From contig JAJCXM010000008.1 of the NCBI GenBank assembly GCA_029263455.1, positions 620,001 to 684,000 of the forward strand: a DNA stretch of 64,000 bases, given 5' to 3'. The notes below the pieces were generated by a model. That model ran no database searches, had not been told where the DNA came from, and saw only the letters and a list, made by a program, of their open reading frames with translations. The DNA comes from Holophagae bacterium (GTDB lineage: Bacteria; Acidobacteriota; Holophagae; Acanthopleuribacterales; Acanthopleuribacteraceae). The translations under genes and the position numbers were made by a program. Every line of letters starts with the position of its first letter. Position 1 is the first letter of the stretch. This document shows, piece after piece, positions 36,022-45,265 of the stretch.

Positions 36022-38109
36022 ATGCGTTTTCGCACTGCCGCAATCTTATTGATAAGTACGGTTGGATGGGTCCATGCTGACTCCGGTCCGTTGTCGGCGG
36101 AAAGCTATCAGCCTGAGTTGGCCAAGTTGGTGTCCTCTTTTTTGACCTATTACCATTACTCGAAAGAAATGGTTGACGATAAGGTGGCTGAACGCGCATT
36201 TGACAATTACCTGGAATCGCTTGACTACAATCACATGTATCTGCTGGCGTCAGACGTTAAAGATTTCCAAACTTTTGTGCCATCCATGGACGATGATTTA
36301 CGTGGCAAGACGGTGAAAATCGATAAACCGTTCTTGATGTTTAACCGATTTCGAAACCGAGTATATGAACGGATACCTGCGATATTAGACATGATTGACA
36401 AAGGGTTTGATTTCACGCTTGACGAATATTTGACCATCGACCGCTCTAAGGAGCCTTGGGCTGACACCGTCGATGATCTAAACGAGAGATGGCGACTAGC
36501 TGTGAAGGAACAAAGTTTAAGGTTCCGTATGAATGGAAAGTCGGATGAGGATACACGTAAATTGATGAAAGTCCGTTATGAACGTCTACTTAAAGACTAT
36601 CAGGACTTCGATTCCGTTGACGTGCTAGAGCAGTATTTATCGGCAATTGCTCATGCTTTTGATCCCCATTCCACCTACCTTAAACCAGCTACCAAAGACA
36701 ATTTCGACATCGATATGGGACACTCCCTTGAAGGCATAGGTGCCACCTTACGCAGGGAAAACGAATACACGATCGTGGTCGATTTGATTCCCGGCGGCCC
36801 TGCCGCAATGAGTGGAGAAGTAAAACCAAACGACAAGATATTTGCCGTTGCACAAGGCGATGAGGAACCGGTTGATGTCGTTGACATGCGAATCGATAGA
36901 GTCGTCAAATATATTCGGGGTACAAAGGGCACGGAAGTCCGACTACACCTTATTCCGGCCGACGCCATGGGTGACGAGACCAAACTGGTTAGTTTGATTC
37001 GCGATAAGGTCATGATCACTGCCGAAGATGTTTCGAAGGAGATCCGGGAAGTAGAAGACAAAGACGGCAACAAACATCGCTATGGGGTCATTACTGTTCC
37101 TTCCTTCTATCTCGATTCGCAAGCCAAAATGAAAGAAGACCCCAACTATAAGAGCACCACGCGTGACGTACGTAAACTTATCAAAGAGCTGGAACAAGAA
37201 TCAGTCGATGGCCTTGTGATTGATCTGAGGAATAATGGCGGCGGCTCTTTGGATGAGGCGGTCGAATTGACAGGCCTCTTTATTAAAGATGGGCCGGTGG
37301 TTCAAGTGCGTGGTCGTAAAGGGCAATACCGTGTGCTAGATGACCCGGACCACGACATCGTCTACGAAGGGCCGTTGGTTGTTTTGACCAATGTGTTCAG
37401 TGCTTCGGCTTCTGAGATATTTGCTGGCGCTATTCAAGACTATGACCGTGGTTTGGTCGTCGGAGACTCTGCGACCCATGGCAAAGGAACGGTGCAAAAT
37501 GTCATTGGACTCGATTCTTCTTTGGAGCGTGTTCTAAACCGGCAGTTTGAAGATGGCGTCGCTGGCGCGCTTAAACTTACAACACACAAATTCTATCGTG
37601 TGTCAGGAAGTTCAACTCAATTAAAGGGTGTTGAGCCCGATCTGATCTTGCCTTCGCCTTCTGATGTGTACGAGCTTGGTGAGCAATATTTGGATAACGC
37701 GTTGGAGTGGGATGTCATTGATCGCGTGAACTATACGAACTACGGCTTAGCCAATTCGTTCGTCGAAGTCATTAAGGAAAACTCTAAAAAAAGGGTAGAT
37801 CAAAACCGTGAGTTTCAGTACCTCCGGGAGGACAACGAAGCTTGGCGAAAACGGAAACTTGAAAATCGCGTTAGCCTCAATGAAGCTGTACGTGCGAAAG
37901 AAAAGGCTGATCTAGAAAGCTTGGATAAGATCCGTAAACAGGCGCGTCTAGCAGCGATGTCAAAGACTCCACAAGACGTCGAAGGTGGACTTGATGAGGT
38001 CACCATCACGGACTTTGTTCTTGATGAGGCGGTTAATATTCTCTATGACTACGATCGTGCGACACGGGGTAAGTTTGTTGCCTCAAACAATCTGAAAAAG
38101 GCGGGTTAA
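36022..38109 (+). CDS. prc: Carboxy-terminal (tail-specific) processing protease
   Basis: Periplasmic serine protease of the S41 family, long Prc/Tsp type (695 residues). Signal peptide MRFRTAAILLISTVGWVHA, an N-terminal helical domain (to about 230), a PDZ domain (GIGATLRRENEYTIVVDLIPGGPAAMSG), then the protease domain with the Ser/Lys dyad in FSASASEIFAGA and HGKGTVQ. The C-terminal DUF3340-like helical domain is charged. Substrates in relatives are SsrA-like tails, lipoproteins and peptidoglycan hydrolases. ATG at 36022 was chosen for GGGAGG 4 bases upstream; a GTG eight codons earlier would disrupt the signal peptide. Confidence 0.94.
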   Translation: MRFRTAAILLISTVGWVHADSGPLSAESYQPELAKLVSSFLTYYHYSKEMVDDKVAERAFDNYLESLDYNHMYLLASDVKDFQTFVPSMDDDLRGKTVKIDKPFLMFNRFRNRVYERIPAILDMIDKGFDFTLDEYLTIDRSKEPWADTVDDLNERWRLAVKEQSLRFRMNGKSDEDTRKLMKVRYERLLKDYQDFDSVDVLEQYLSAIAHAFDPHSTYLKPATKDNFDIDMGHSLEGIGATLRRENEYTIVVDLIPGGPAAMSGEVKPNDKIFAVAQGDEEPVDVVDMRIDRVVKYIRGTKGTEVRLHLIPADAMGDETKLVSLIRDKVMITAEDVSKEIREVEDKDGNKHRYGVITVPSFYLDSQAKMKEDPNYKSTTRDVRKLIKELEQESVDGLVIDLRNNGGGSLDEAVELTGLFIKDGPVVQVRGRKGQYRVLDDPDHDIVYEGPLVVLTNVFSASASEIFAGAIQDYDRGLVVGDSATHGKGTVQNVIGLDSSLERVLNRQFEDGVAGALKLTTHKFYRVSGSSTQLKGVEPDLILPSPSDVYELGEQYLDNALEWDVIDRVNYTNYGLANSFVEVIKENSKKRVDQNREFQYLREDNEAWRKRKLENRVSLNEAVRAKEKADLESLDKIRKQARLAAMSKTPQDVEGGLDEVTITDFVLDEAVNILYDYDRATRGKFVASNNLKKAG

Positions 38110-38256
38110 AAAGCATCTAGCTAATTGGCATGCTGTGTCTGGATCCGATTGCGACACCTACATTTGCGTACCGCGAAAACAAAGCACGCGAATTCCACAG
38201 CCAAATCCTGCGAACTTTCGTCGTGATTCTTGTCGACACCGTTAAGGGGTAGAACC

Positions 38257-39105
38257 ATGCGATGGCAGCAAATAACCACGGACGACGGAACCCTGTTGTC
38301 TGCATGTATTTTTGAAGCACGAGAAGATCAGCGCGGCTGGGTTGTGATTGTGCCCGCAATGGGAATCCCGCAAAAGTATTACCACGGCTTTGCTGCCTGG
38401 CTCAGCATTCAGGGTTATGGAGTCACGACGTTCGATTACCGGGGTTCTGGTAAAACGGGCGCGCATCGTGTGCGGCAAGAGAAAGGCAATTTGATGGATT
38501 GGGCTCGCCAAGATGCGTCGGCAGCTCTAAACGATGCATTGAGTCGAAAGGGCTCTGGAAAATTGATATGGATAGGCCACAGCTTGGGGGGCCAAATCGT
38601 ACCCTTCGTGCAAAATCATCAGGCCATCGATGAAATCATCACGGTCGCTGCAGGCAGTGGTTATTGGCGCGAAAATACGGAGTCACTTAGAAAAAGAGTA
38701 TGGTTCCTCTGGTTCTTTTTAGTCCCAATGTTGATTCCTCTATTTGGTTACTTTCCTGGTAAACGGTTGGGCCTGATCGGTAATCTGCCGCGTAATGTTA
38801 TGCGGCAATGGCGGAAATGGTGCTTGCATCCCCATTATGCGGCGGGCGCTGAAGATTGCTACGAAGACTATGCTCAAATAGGCCAACCTATTCTTTCTCT
38901 GTCGTTTACGGACGATGAGTTCATGTCACAAATTAACATCGAATCTCTGCATGGTTTTTATCGGTCAGCCAAGGTGGATCTACGACGTATCGAACCGGCT
39001 GATGTAGGTCTAGATCGGATCGGCCATTTTGGTTTCTTTCGGTCGGCAATTGGTGTTCCTCTGTGGAATGAATTCTTGTTGCCGATATTAGAGCGTGATT
39101 CATAG
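38257..39105 (+). CDS. Alpha/beta hydrolase
   Basis: The 282-residue soluble or weakly membrane-associated serine hydrolase has the nucleophile elbow GHSLGG, an early FDYRGSGKTG strand-loop, and a late Asp/His pair (SFTDDEFM; GLDRIGHFGFF). A hydrophobic stretch (VWFLWFFLVPMLIPLFGYF, about 150-168) in the cap could contact the membrane. It resembles the group annotated as predicted alpha/beta hydrolases (COG4757). Substrate unknown. ATG at 38257 has AAGGGG 7 bases upstream. Confidence 0.83.
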   Translation: MRWQQITTDDGTLLSACIFEAREDQRGWVVIVPAMGIPQKYYHGFAAWLSIQGYGVTTFDYRGSGKTGAHRVRQEKGNLMDWARQDASAALNDALSRKGSGKLIWIGHSLGGQIVPFVQNHQAIDEIITVAAGSGYWRENTESLRKRVWFLWFFLVPMLIPLFGYFPGKRLGLIGNLPRNVMRQWRKWCLHPHYAAGAEDCYEDYAQIGQPILSLSFTDDEFMSQINIESLHGFYRSAKVDLRRIEPADVGLDRIGHFGFFRSAIGVPLWNEFLLPILERDS

Positions 39106-39227
39106 CCCAACCACTTTTCGAACTTCGGTGATGTTCTGAATGCGCGGTTTGAGACGAATTTGGGAGCTTAAACAGGTTCGTATCTACCCGTGTTACACTT
39201 GCCAGTTGTTCGCGATAGGAGGGCCCA

Positions 39228-40895
39228 TTGTTGACGATTGCTTTTTTGATCTTGACGAGCCTTGCACAAGGACTCGACTACCCGGTGGCCGGTGCTCATG
39301 GCGCCGTTGCTTCCAGTTCGACGCTTGCTTCACAGGTGGGCATCGATATCATGAAGCAGGGTGGAAATGCGATTGATGCGGCCGTGGCCGTTGGTTTTGC
39401 GCTTGCGGTTACTCATCCTACAGCCGGGAATATTGGTGGCGGCGGATTTGCCGTGATCAGAACCTCAAAAGGGACCATCATCACGCTCGATTTTCGTGAG
39501 ACCGCACCCGCAAAATCTCATCGCGATATGTATATCGATGAAAGTGGCCAGGTGATTGAAGACCTTTCCACTAAGGGTCATTTGTCGACTGGCGTTCCAG
39601 GAACGGTTGACGGTTTATTGGTGTTGTTGGAGAAGCATGGCAGTCTCAGTCGCGAACAGGTTTTGCAGCCCGCAATTATGTTGGCGGAAAAGGGTTTCCC
39701 CTTGTCTCGTGTTCTAGTCTCAGAATTCAAGAATCTGCACGGCTCAATGTCTAGCTATCCTCAATCAATGAAAATTTTCAGCAATAGTGGCAAACCCTAT
39801 GAAGCTGGTGATGTTTGGATTCAGCGTGATCTAGCTGCAACGCTTAAGCGTATTGCTGCCAACGGACGCGATGGATTCTATACGGGGGAAACAGCGGACT
39901 TGATCGTGGCTGAAATGGAGCGCGGTGGTGGGATCGTTTCTCGAGAAGATCTAACCAACTACAAATCAATGTGGCGAGAACCTGTTAAAGGAAGTTATCG
40001 CGGATATGAAATTTGGAGTATGTCTCCACCATCATCGGGGGGCGTATTACTGGTTAATATGCTCAATATGTTGGAGCCATTTGATGTGTCTGGCATGGGC
40101 TGGGGAAGCAGCGCACTGATTCACATGATGATTGAAGCTGAACGAAGAGCTTACGCTGACCGAGCCCAATACTTAGGTGACCCTGAATTTTCGGATATAC
40201 CAGTCGCAGAACTGACTTCCAAGGCATATGCAGCGCAACGCTTCTCGGATTTCGACGCCCAAAAGGCTTCAAAAAGTGCTGAAATTGGTCATGGCAGCTT
40301 GCCCGCTGAAAGTACTGAAACCACCCATTTTTCGGTGGCTGATAAAGCAGGCAACGCGGTTGCGATCACGACAACCCTGAATTGGGGCTACGGAAACCGT
40401 ATCGTGGTTACTGGGGCCGGTTTCCTGTTAAACAATGAAATGGACGATTTTTCTGCCAAAGCAAATACGCCTAACACCTACGGTTTGATTGGCCGCAAGG
40501 CGAATGAGATTCAGCCAGGAAAACGGATGTTAAGTTCCATGACGCCCACCATTGTTACGAAAGATGGTAAGCCAGTATTGGTGACGGGCTCTCCTGGAGG
40601 TTCAACTATTATTACCACCGTGTTGCAGGTGGTCATGAATACGATTGATTTTGGCTATAACGTCTCGCATTCGGTATCAGTGCCGCGATTCCATCATCAA
40701 TGGTTACCGGATCGTGTGGTTTTCGAAACGAGATGTATTTCTGCGGATGGCTTGAAGGCGCTTGAAGCTAGGGGACATAAAGAGCTTCAGATAAGTACTT
40801 GGCGCATCGGTGCGGCAAACTCCGTGTCCTATCGTGACGGGCTCATTGAAGCCGCATCAGACCCGAGACGGGACGCCCAAGGCGTGGCGTATTGA
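39228..40895 (+). CDS. ggt: Gamma-glutamyltransferase (periplasmic glutathione hydrolase)
   Basis: Ntn-hydrolase that cleaves or transfers the gamma-glutamyl group of glutathione. The 555-residue precursor has a short signal (LTIAFLILTSLAQG) and the large subunit, with RETAPAKSHRDMY containing the substrate arginine. The processing site is at ESTE|TTHFSV, where Thr365 becomes the nucleophile of the small subunit; GSPGGSTI follows. The start is TTG at 39228 (or 39231), supported by AGGAGG 5 bases upstream. It ends 13 bases before RNase D. Confidence 0.93.
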   Translation: MLTIAFLILTSLAQGLDYPVAGAHGAVASSSTLASQVGIDIMKQGGNAIDAAVAVGFALAVTHPTAGNIGGGGFAVIRTSKGTIITLDFRETAPAKSHRDMYIDESGQVIEDLSTKGHLSTGVPGTVDGLLVLLEKHGSLSREQVLQPAIMLAEKGFPLSRVLVSEFKNLHGSMSSYPQSMKIFSNSGKPYEAGDVWIQRDLAATLKRIAANGRDGFYTGETADLIVAEMERGGGIVSREDLTNYKSMWREPVKGSYRGYEIWSMSPPSSGGVLLVNMLNMLEPFDVSGMGWGSSALIHMMIEAERRAYADRAQYLGDPEFSDIPVAELTSKAYAAQRFSDFDAQKASKSAEIGHGSLPAESTETTHFSVADKAGNAVAITTTLNWGYGNRIVVTGAGFLLNNEMDDFSAKANTPNTYGLIGRKANEIQPGKRMLSSMTPTIVTKDGKPVLVTGSPGGSTIITTVLQVVMNTIDFGYNVSHSVSVPRFHHQWLPDRVVFETRCISADGLKALEARGHKELQISTWRIGAANSVSYRDGLIEAASDPRRDAQGVAY

Positions 40896-40908
40896 TGGGG
40901 GTGACCAT

Positions 40909-42093
40909 ATGAGCAAACCTGACATAACAACGGATTCCGATTTACACGCTCTTTGCGAAATCTTGGCGTCCCAAGACAGCGTGGCTTTGGACACAGAGTT
41001 TCTGAGAGAGAAGACGTTTTATCCCGTCCTCGCTTTGGTTCAAATAGCCTATCCTGGCTCCGATCCCATTTTGCTTGACCCACTTACTATCACCGATTGG
41101 GGTCCCTTTCACGCCATCCTTAAGGACAAGAAGATTTTAAAGATCATGCATGCTGGTCGACAGGATTTGGAGATCTTCGCCTTTCAGATGGGTGAAATTC
41201 CAGAGCCCGTTTTTGATACGCAAATAGCAGCTTCGATGTGTGGGTTGGGTGATCAGCTTGGCTATGCTGCCTTAGTTCAAAAAATTTGTAAGGAGCATCT
41301 GCAGAAGAGTGATGGTTATACGGATTGGTTGCAGCGCCCGTTAACCGAAAGACAAGCCGCCTACGCCCGTAACGATGTTCGCTACTTGATCGAAATACAT
41401 CAGAAACTCAACGAAATGTCACAAGTGATGGGGCGAACGCGCTGGGTGGACGAAGAAATACAGGAGACATACCCCAAGGATCTATTTGATGCAAACCCGG
41501 ACGATGCCTGGATGCGAGTCAAAAAATGGTCCAGCCTAGTTGACCGCGATTTGATCGTTCTGCAAGCATTGGCGCGTTGGAGAGAGCTACGTGCACGTGA
41601 ATTAGACAAACCCGTCCGCTTTGTTGTCTCAGATGAAGGTTTGATCGGCATATGTCGCATGAAACAGGTGAATTTGGAAGATATCAGAGCCAGACGTTCC
41701 TTAACACGGCTGCCTTTGACCGAAATCGCCTCGAGAATCATGGAAGTCCATCAGCAGGCACGCTTGATCCCTAGTGATAGCTGGCCAAGGTTCCGCAATA
41801 AGAAGCGCAGTCCTTCAGAAGACTCTGAATTGATTGCCGAATTAAGCTGGGCACTCCTGCATATGGTGGCTCGCGATTCGAAAATTTCAGCTTCACGATT
41901 GGTCTCTAAAAAAGAGCTGCCTTTGCTGATCGATCGATTACTCGCCGGCAATGACGTAAGCGATCACACCTTGTTCCACGGATGGCGCTTGGAAATGGCC
42001 GGTCATTTAATTATTAAGATGGTCTCAGGTAAATTGGGACTGACTGTTGACGAAGGAAAAGTCGCCATGGTTCAGGCTGGTGATGCCTCCTAA
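40909..42093 (+). CDS. rnd: Ribonuclease D
   Basis: 3'-5' exoribonuclease for tRNA 3'-end maturation. The 394-residue protein has the DEDDy exonuclease domain: DTEFLRE (Asp28, Glu30), HAGRQDLEIF, and YARNDVRYL with the Tyr/Asp pair, followed by HRDC-type helical domains (about 205-290 and beyond). ATG at 40909 follows a GGGGGTGA ribosome site; the frame is open for 33 codons upstream inside ggt, without a signal. Probably co-transcribed with ggt. Confidence 0.93.
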   Translation: MSKPDITTDSDLHALCEILASQDSVALDTEFLREKTFYPVLALVQIAYPGSDPILLDPLTITDWGPFHAILKDKKILKIMHAGRQDLEIFAFQMGEIPEPVFDTQIAASMCGLGDQLGYAALVQKICKEHLQKSDGYTDWLQRPLTERQAAYARNDVRYLIEIHQKLNEMSQVMGRTRWVDEEIQETYPKDLFDANPDDAWMRVKKWSSLVDRDLIVLQALARWRELRARELDKPVRFVVSDEGLIGICRMKQVNLEDIRARRSLTRLPLTEIASRIMEVHQQARLIPSDSWPRFRNKKRSPSEDSELIAELSWALLHMVARDSKISASRLVSKKELPLLIDRLLAGNDVSDHTLFHGWRLEMAGHLIIKMVSGKLGLTVDEGKVAMVQAGDAS

Positions 42094-42159
42094 GTCGTTG
42101 CAACCGTTCACTTTTCTGAGATAAAAAGGAACATGTTAAAAGTAGGTGTCGGCACGAAC

Positions 42160-42176
42160 GGTTTGCTATACTCTGG
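42160..42176 (+). promoter_or_regulatory. Extended -10 promoter for mgtE
   Basis: TGCTATACT forms an extended -10 box; no good -35 box at 17 bases. The start codon lies about 30 bases downstream. Confidence 0.35.
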
Positions 42177-42202
42177 CGCCGGTGTTGAATTTGAGGTGGA
42201 CC

Positions 42203-43591
42203 ATGAGTGAGACACAGGAAGCAGTGATCCACGCCATCGGACGTCTTCGCGACGAGCTTCCTAACCTACTAGAACGTGACGATCGCGTACAGCTGTTACG
42301 GGTTATTAGCGGTGAACATCCGTCTGACGTTGCTGAAGCGCTGGACACGTTTGAAGAGCACCAAATCGCGCAGATATTTAGGATCGTGCTCTTGGCTGAC
42401 GCGGACCTGTGCAGCGAGATACTGATTGAGCTTGATCCCGCCATCATTTCGCATCTCTATCCCGCACTAAATCAACAAGAATGGGCCTGGATCTTCAAAG
42501 AGCTTAGCGACGACGATGCCGTATTCGTATTAGACCTGTTCCCTCCTGAAGCCAGAGACTTATTGGTCGCGCGCATGGCGCGTAAAGACAAACAAGAAGT
42601 CTTAGAACTCCTGACTTACCCAGAAGAGACCGCAGGTCGAATGATGACCAACGAATTTCTGGAAGTGGATCAAGAGTTGACGGTGGGCGATGTCACGCGC
42701 CTTATTCGAAGCTCGTTGGACTTTGATCAAACCAACTTGTTCTTTGTTTATGTGACCCACGAGCAGAAATTGGTTGGCATGGTGAGTCTGCGCCAACTGC
42801 TTTTGAATAAGCCCCGAACAAAACTAAAGTCGTTTATGCGTCGGGACTTCAATTCCGTCCTTGTTGACACGGACCAAGAACAAGTTGCCGACATGGTGTC
42901 TAGATATGACGAAGTGAACGTGCCGGTGGTGGATGCTCAAGGTCACATTCTCGGAATCATAACGGTGGATGACGTTATTGACGTGATCAACGAGGAGTCG
43001 GAAGAAGATTTTTTTAAGGGTATCGGGTCGTCTGACGAAGAACTTGTATTCAAAGATAGTGTTAGCAAAATTGTGCGTTTACGACTGCCCTGGATATTGG
43101 CTTCGTTTTTTGGCAGTTTACTGGTGGTGATGGTTATGCGATTCACCGAAGCTGGCTTTGGCGATAAGGCTGCATTCTTTTTTATCTTTGTACCGATGAT
43201 CTCCGCGATGGGTGGCAATGTGGGTGTTCAATCTGCAACCATCATGGCTCGCTATCTGTCAAACTCGCATGTACCTTGGCACGAAGCACGAAAATCGACG
43301 ATACGCGAAATGCGTGTGGGACTTTCACTGGGAATTATTTGTGGCAGTTTGATCGGTTTAGTAGCTTGGTACTGGGGCGGCCCATATCTATTGATCACGA
43401 TCCTTTTGGCCATGATCTGCACCATGACCGTGTCTGCGACTACTGGCACCATCATTCCGGTGGCGCTAAAGAAGCTTGGCTTTGACCCCGCGATTTCCAC
43501 CGGACCATTTGTCACTTCACTTAATGATCTGGTTGCGATTTGTGTCTATTTCTCGATTATCTATTCGTTCCGTGGGGTCTTGGGCGTGTGA
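42203..43591 (+). CDS. mgtE: Magnesium transporter MgtE
   Basis: Mg2+-gated Mg2+ channel of the inner membrane. The 462-residue protein has the complete layout: N-terminal helical MgtE-N domain (HPSDVAEAL, about 35-140), two CBS domains (about 145-270; AGRMMTNEFLEV start and ITVDDVIDVINEESEED linker), then a plug helix and five transmembrane helices, with GGNVGVQSATIMAR in the pore region and TGPFVTSLNDL near the end. The start at 42203 is preceded by GAGGTGG. The cytosolic domains sense Mg2+ in characterised homologues. Confidence 0.95.
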   Translation: MSETQEAVIHAIGRLRDELPNLLERDDRVQLLRVISGEHPSDVAEALDTFEEHQIAQIFRIVLLADADLCSEILIELDPAIISHLYPALNQQEWAWIFKELSDDDAVFVLDLFPPEARDLLVARMARKDKQEVLELLTYPEETAGRMMTNEFLEVDQELTVGDVTRLIRSSLDFDQTNLFFVYVTHEQKLVGMVSLRQLLLNKPRTKLKSFMRRDFNSVLVDTDQEQVADMVSRYDEVNVPVVDAQGHILGIITVDDVIDVINEESEEDFFKGIGSSDEELVFKDSVSKIVRLRLPWILASFFGSLLVVMVMRFTEAGFGDKAAFFFIFVPMISAMGGNVGVQSATIMARYLSNSHVPWHEARKSTIREMRVGLSLGIICGSLIGLVAWYWGGPYLLITILLAMICTMTVSATTGTIIPVALKKLGFDPAISTGPFVTSLNDLVAICVYFSIIYSFRGVLGV

Positions 43592-43601
43592 TCTGAAATG
43601 C

Positions 43602-43629
43602 TTGCGCCGCTTGCTATCGGTTTTAGAGT
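43602..43629 (+). promoter_or_regulatory. Candidate promoter of the recO-glyQS-ppdK operon
   Basis: TTGCGC (43602-43607), 16-base spacer, TAGAGT (43624-43629), about 45 bases before recO. Modest match only. Confidence 0.3.
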
Positions 43630-43673
43630 TGGGGTTTGACTCCCATGCGTTGCTTTGAGAAGGTAACCTCAAT

Positions 43674-44417
43674 ATGCGAGAAGTAACAGGTCGAGGTTTT
43701 TGTCTTCTCAGCACGGCAATCTCTGACCACAAATATCTTGTAACCTTTTACACCCGCGAAATTGGGCTGGTCAAAGGCGTCATTCGGCTAGGCTCCGGTA
43801 AGAAGTTTAGTCGCACTTTATTAACCCCACTGGTTGAAGTGGACCTCGTGTTACGTGGACGGGAGCACCAGGAACTAAATCAAGTGGTGTCTATAGAACC
43901 CATATCCAACCCAATGCCAACTACTGCGTCGTACGTCAGACTCGCCCTCTTTCAGACCTGGTGTCAATTGCTAGCTGGATCCCAAGCGCCCGAACAACCA
44001 GACGACCATGTTTATCGATTGGTGGCCAGTTGCACACAAGCTGTCGCCCAATCACAGGACGTAGGGCAGTTGATTTTGGCTGAATTGTACTTTGAGTATT
44101 GGTTGTTGCGGCTTAATGGATGGCTGCCTTCGGTCCACACCCCAAATCTATGGACGTTTGATGTTGCAAGCGGTCACATCTCCTATGCCGACACGCCATT
44201 AGCGAAAATTGATAGTCCGATTGAACCTTCTGAGTTCAAGAAATTGGCTGTAGCTGCCAAAGTTAACGTTGAGCATTTCTTGGCGCTTGCACTAGAATGG
44301 CAGGGTTTAACCCGAGTGTTCGTTCTTTTTGGCGAGCTTTGGCAGCAACATCTCACCCTAAACATCAAGGCGAGGCGAACACTAATGGATTTGTTTTCGG
44401 AGCATTTAAAATCGTGA
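43674..44417 (+). CDS. recO: DNA repair protein RecO
   Basis: Loads RecA at gaps with RecF/RecR. The 247-residue protein has the N-terminal OB-fold start ([33 protein letters not shown]; residues about 7-75) and the helical C-terminal half with the RLNGWLPSV stretch. The zinc-binding cysteines found in many RecO proteins are not evident. First gene of a long packed run; its stop overlaps the glyQ start (GTGA). Confidence 0.88.
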   Translation: MREVTGRGFCLLSTAISDHKYLVTFYTREIGLVKGVIRLGSGKKFSRTLLTPLVEVDLVLRGREHQELNQVVSIEPISNPMPTTASYVRLALFQTWCQLLAGSQAPEQPDDHVYRLVASCTQAVAQSQDVGQLILAELYFEYWLLRLNGWLPSVHTPNLWTFDVASGHISYADTPLAKIDSPIEPSEFKKLAVAAKVNVEHFLALALEWQGLTRVFVLFGELWQQHLTLNIKARRTLMDLFSEHLKS

Positions 44418-45265
44418 ATTTTCAACAGCTGATACTTTCCCTACAAGACTTCTGGGCACAGCAGGACTGCATAATCTCGCAGCCTTATGACATTGAGACG
44501 GGTGCAGGCACCATGAACCCGCATACGTTCTTGAGGGCATTGGGACCTCAACCCTGGCGTGTTGCCTATGTTGAGCCGAGCCGAAGACCGGCCGATGGTC
44601 GCTACGGTGAGAACCCTTTTCGGGTCCATAAACATTACCAATTTCAAGTGCTCCTGAAGCCATCTCCAGATAACGTTCAAGAACTCTATTTGGATAGTCT
44701 GCGTTCATTTGGGATTGAACCTGCTGAACATGACATCCGTTTTGAAGAGGATAATTGGGAGGCGCCAACATTAGGTGCTTGGGGTGTTGGCTGGCAAGTT
44801 CTTTTAGACGGCATGGAAATCACCCAGTTCACTTACTTCCAACAGGTTGGAGGTATTGATACGCACCCTGTTTCCGTCGAAATCACGTACGGCATAGAGC
44901 GGCTGTGTATGTTCTTGGGCGGTTACGACAATATGTTCGATCTGCCTTGGGTCGGTGATGTGCGTTATGGGGACGTTCGCAAACGTGAAGAATATGAATT
45001 TTCCAAGTACTGCTTTGAAGTGGCGGATATTGAACTACATCAGAATCTCTTTGATATGTACGAAAAAGAGGCCTTTGCAACTTTGGAGCAGGAACTACCC
45101 ATGGCCGCCTACGACTATGCGCTTAAATGCTCTCATGCATTTAACGTGCTTGATGCCCGTGGCGCGATCAGTGTGACCCAACGACCAGGCTATATTGCCC
45201 GTGTCCGCAAAATGGCCTGTGCTGTTGCCGAACAGGTTGTAGCCCAATCGGAGGTGCAGCCATGA
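44414..45265 (+). CDS. glyQ: Glycyl-tRNA synthetase alpha subunit
   Basis: Catalytic subunit of the bacterial two-subunit (alpha2beta2) glycyl-tRNA synthetase. The 283-residue protein shows family hallmarks: [33 protein letters not shown] at the start (class II motif region), [21 protein letters not shown] and the C-terminal [15 protein letters not shown]. The start is GTG at 44414, overlapping the recO stop; the frame extends upstream within recO, but the family N-terminus begins here. Overlaps glyS (ATGA), ensuring balanced subunit synthesis. Confidence 0.96.
   Translation: MNFQQLILSLQDFWAQQDCIISQPYDIETGAGTMNPHTFLRALGPQPWRVAYVEPSRRPADGRYGENPFRVHKHYQFQVLLKPSPDNVQELYLDSLRSFGIEPAEHDIRFEEDNWEAPTLGAWGVGWQVLLDGMEITQFTYFQQVGGIDTHPVSVEITYGIERLCMFLGGYDNMFDLPWVGDVRYGDVRKREEYEFSKYCFEVADIELHQNLFDMYEKEAFATLEQELPMAAYDYALKCSHAFNVLDARGAISVTQRPGYIARVRKMACAVAEQVVAQSEVQP

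Noticed and set aside
42149-42167. GGCACG followed by TTTGC before mgtE, resembling a sigma-54 promoter
   Set aside because: The GG-to-GC distance is 12 bases; sigma-54 promoters need 10. An extended -10 box in the same place explains the region better.
43620-43655. GGGGTTTGACTCCC resembling a tRNA T-arm
   Set aside because: The invariant C of the T-loop is T, and no acceptor, D or anticodon stems can be formed around it.
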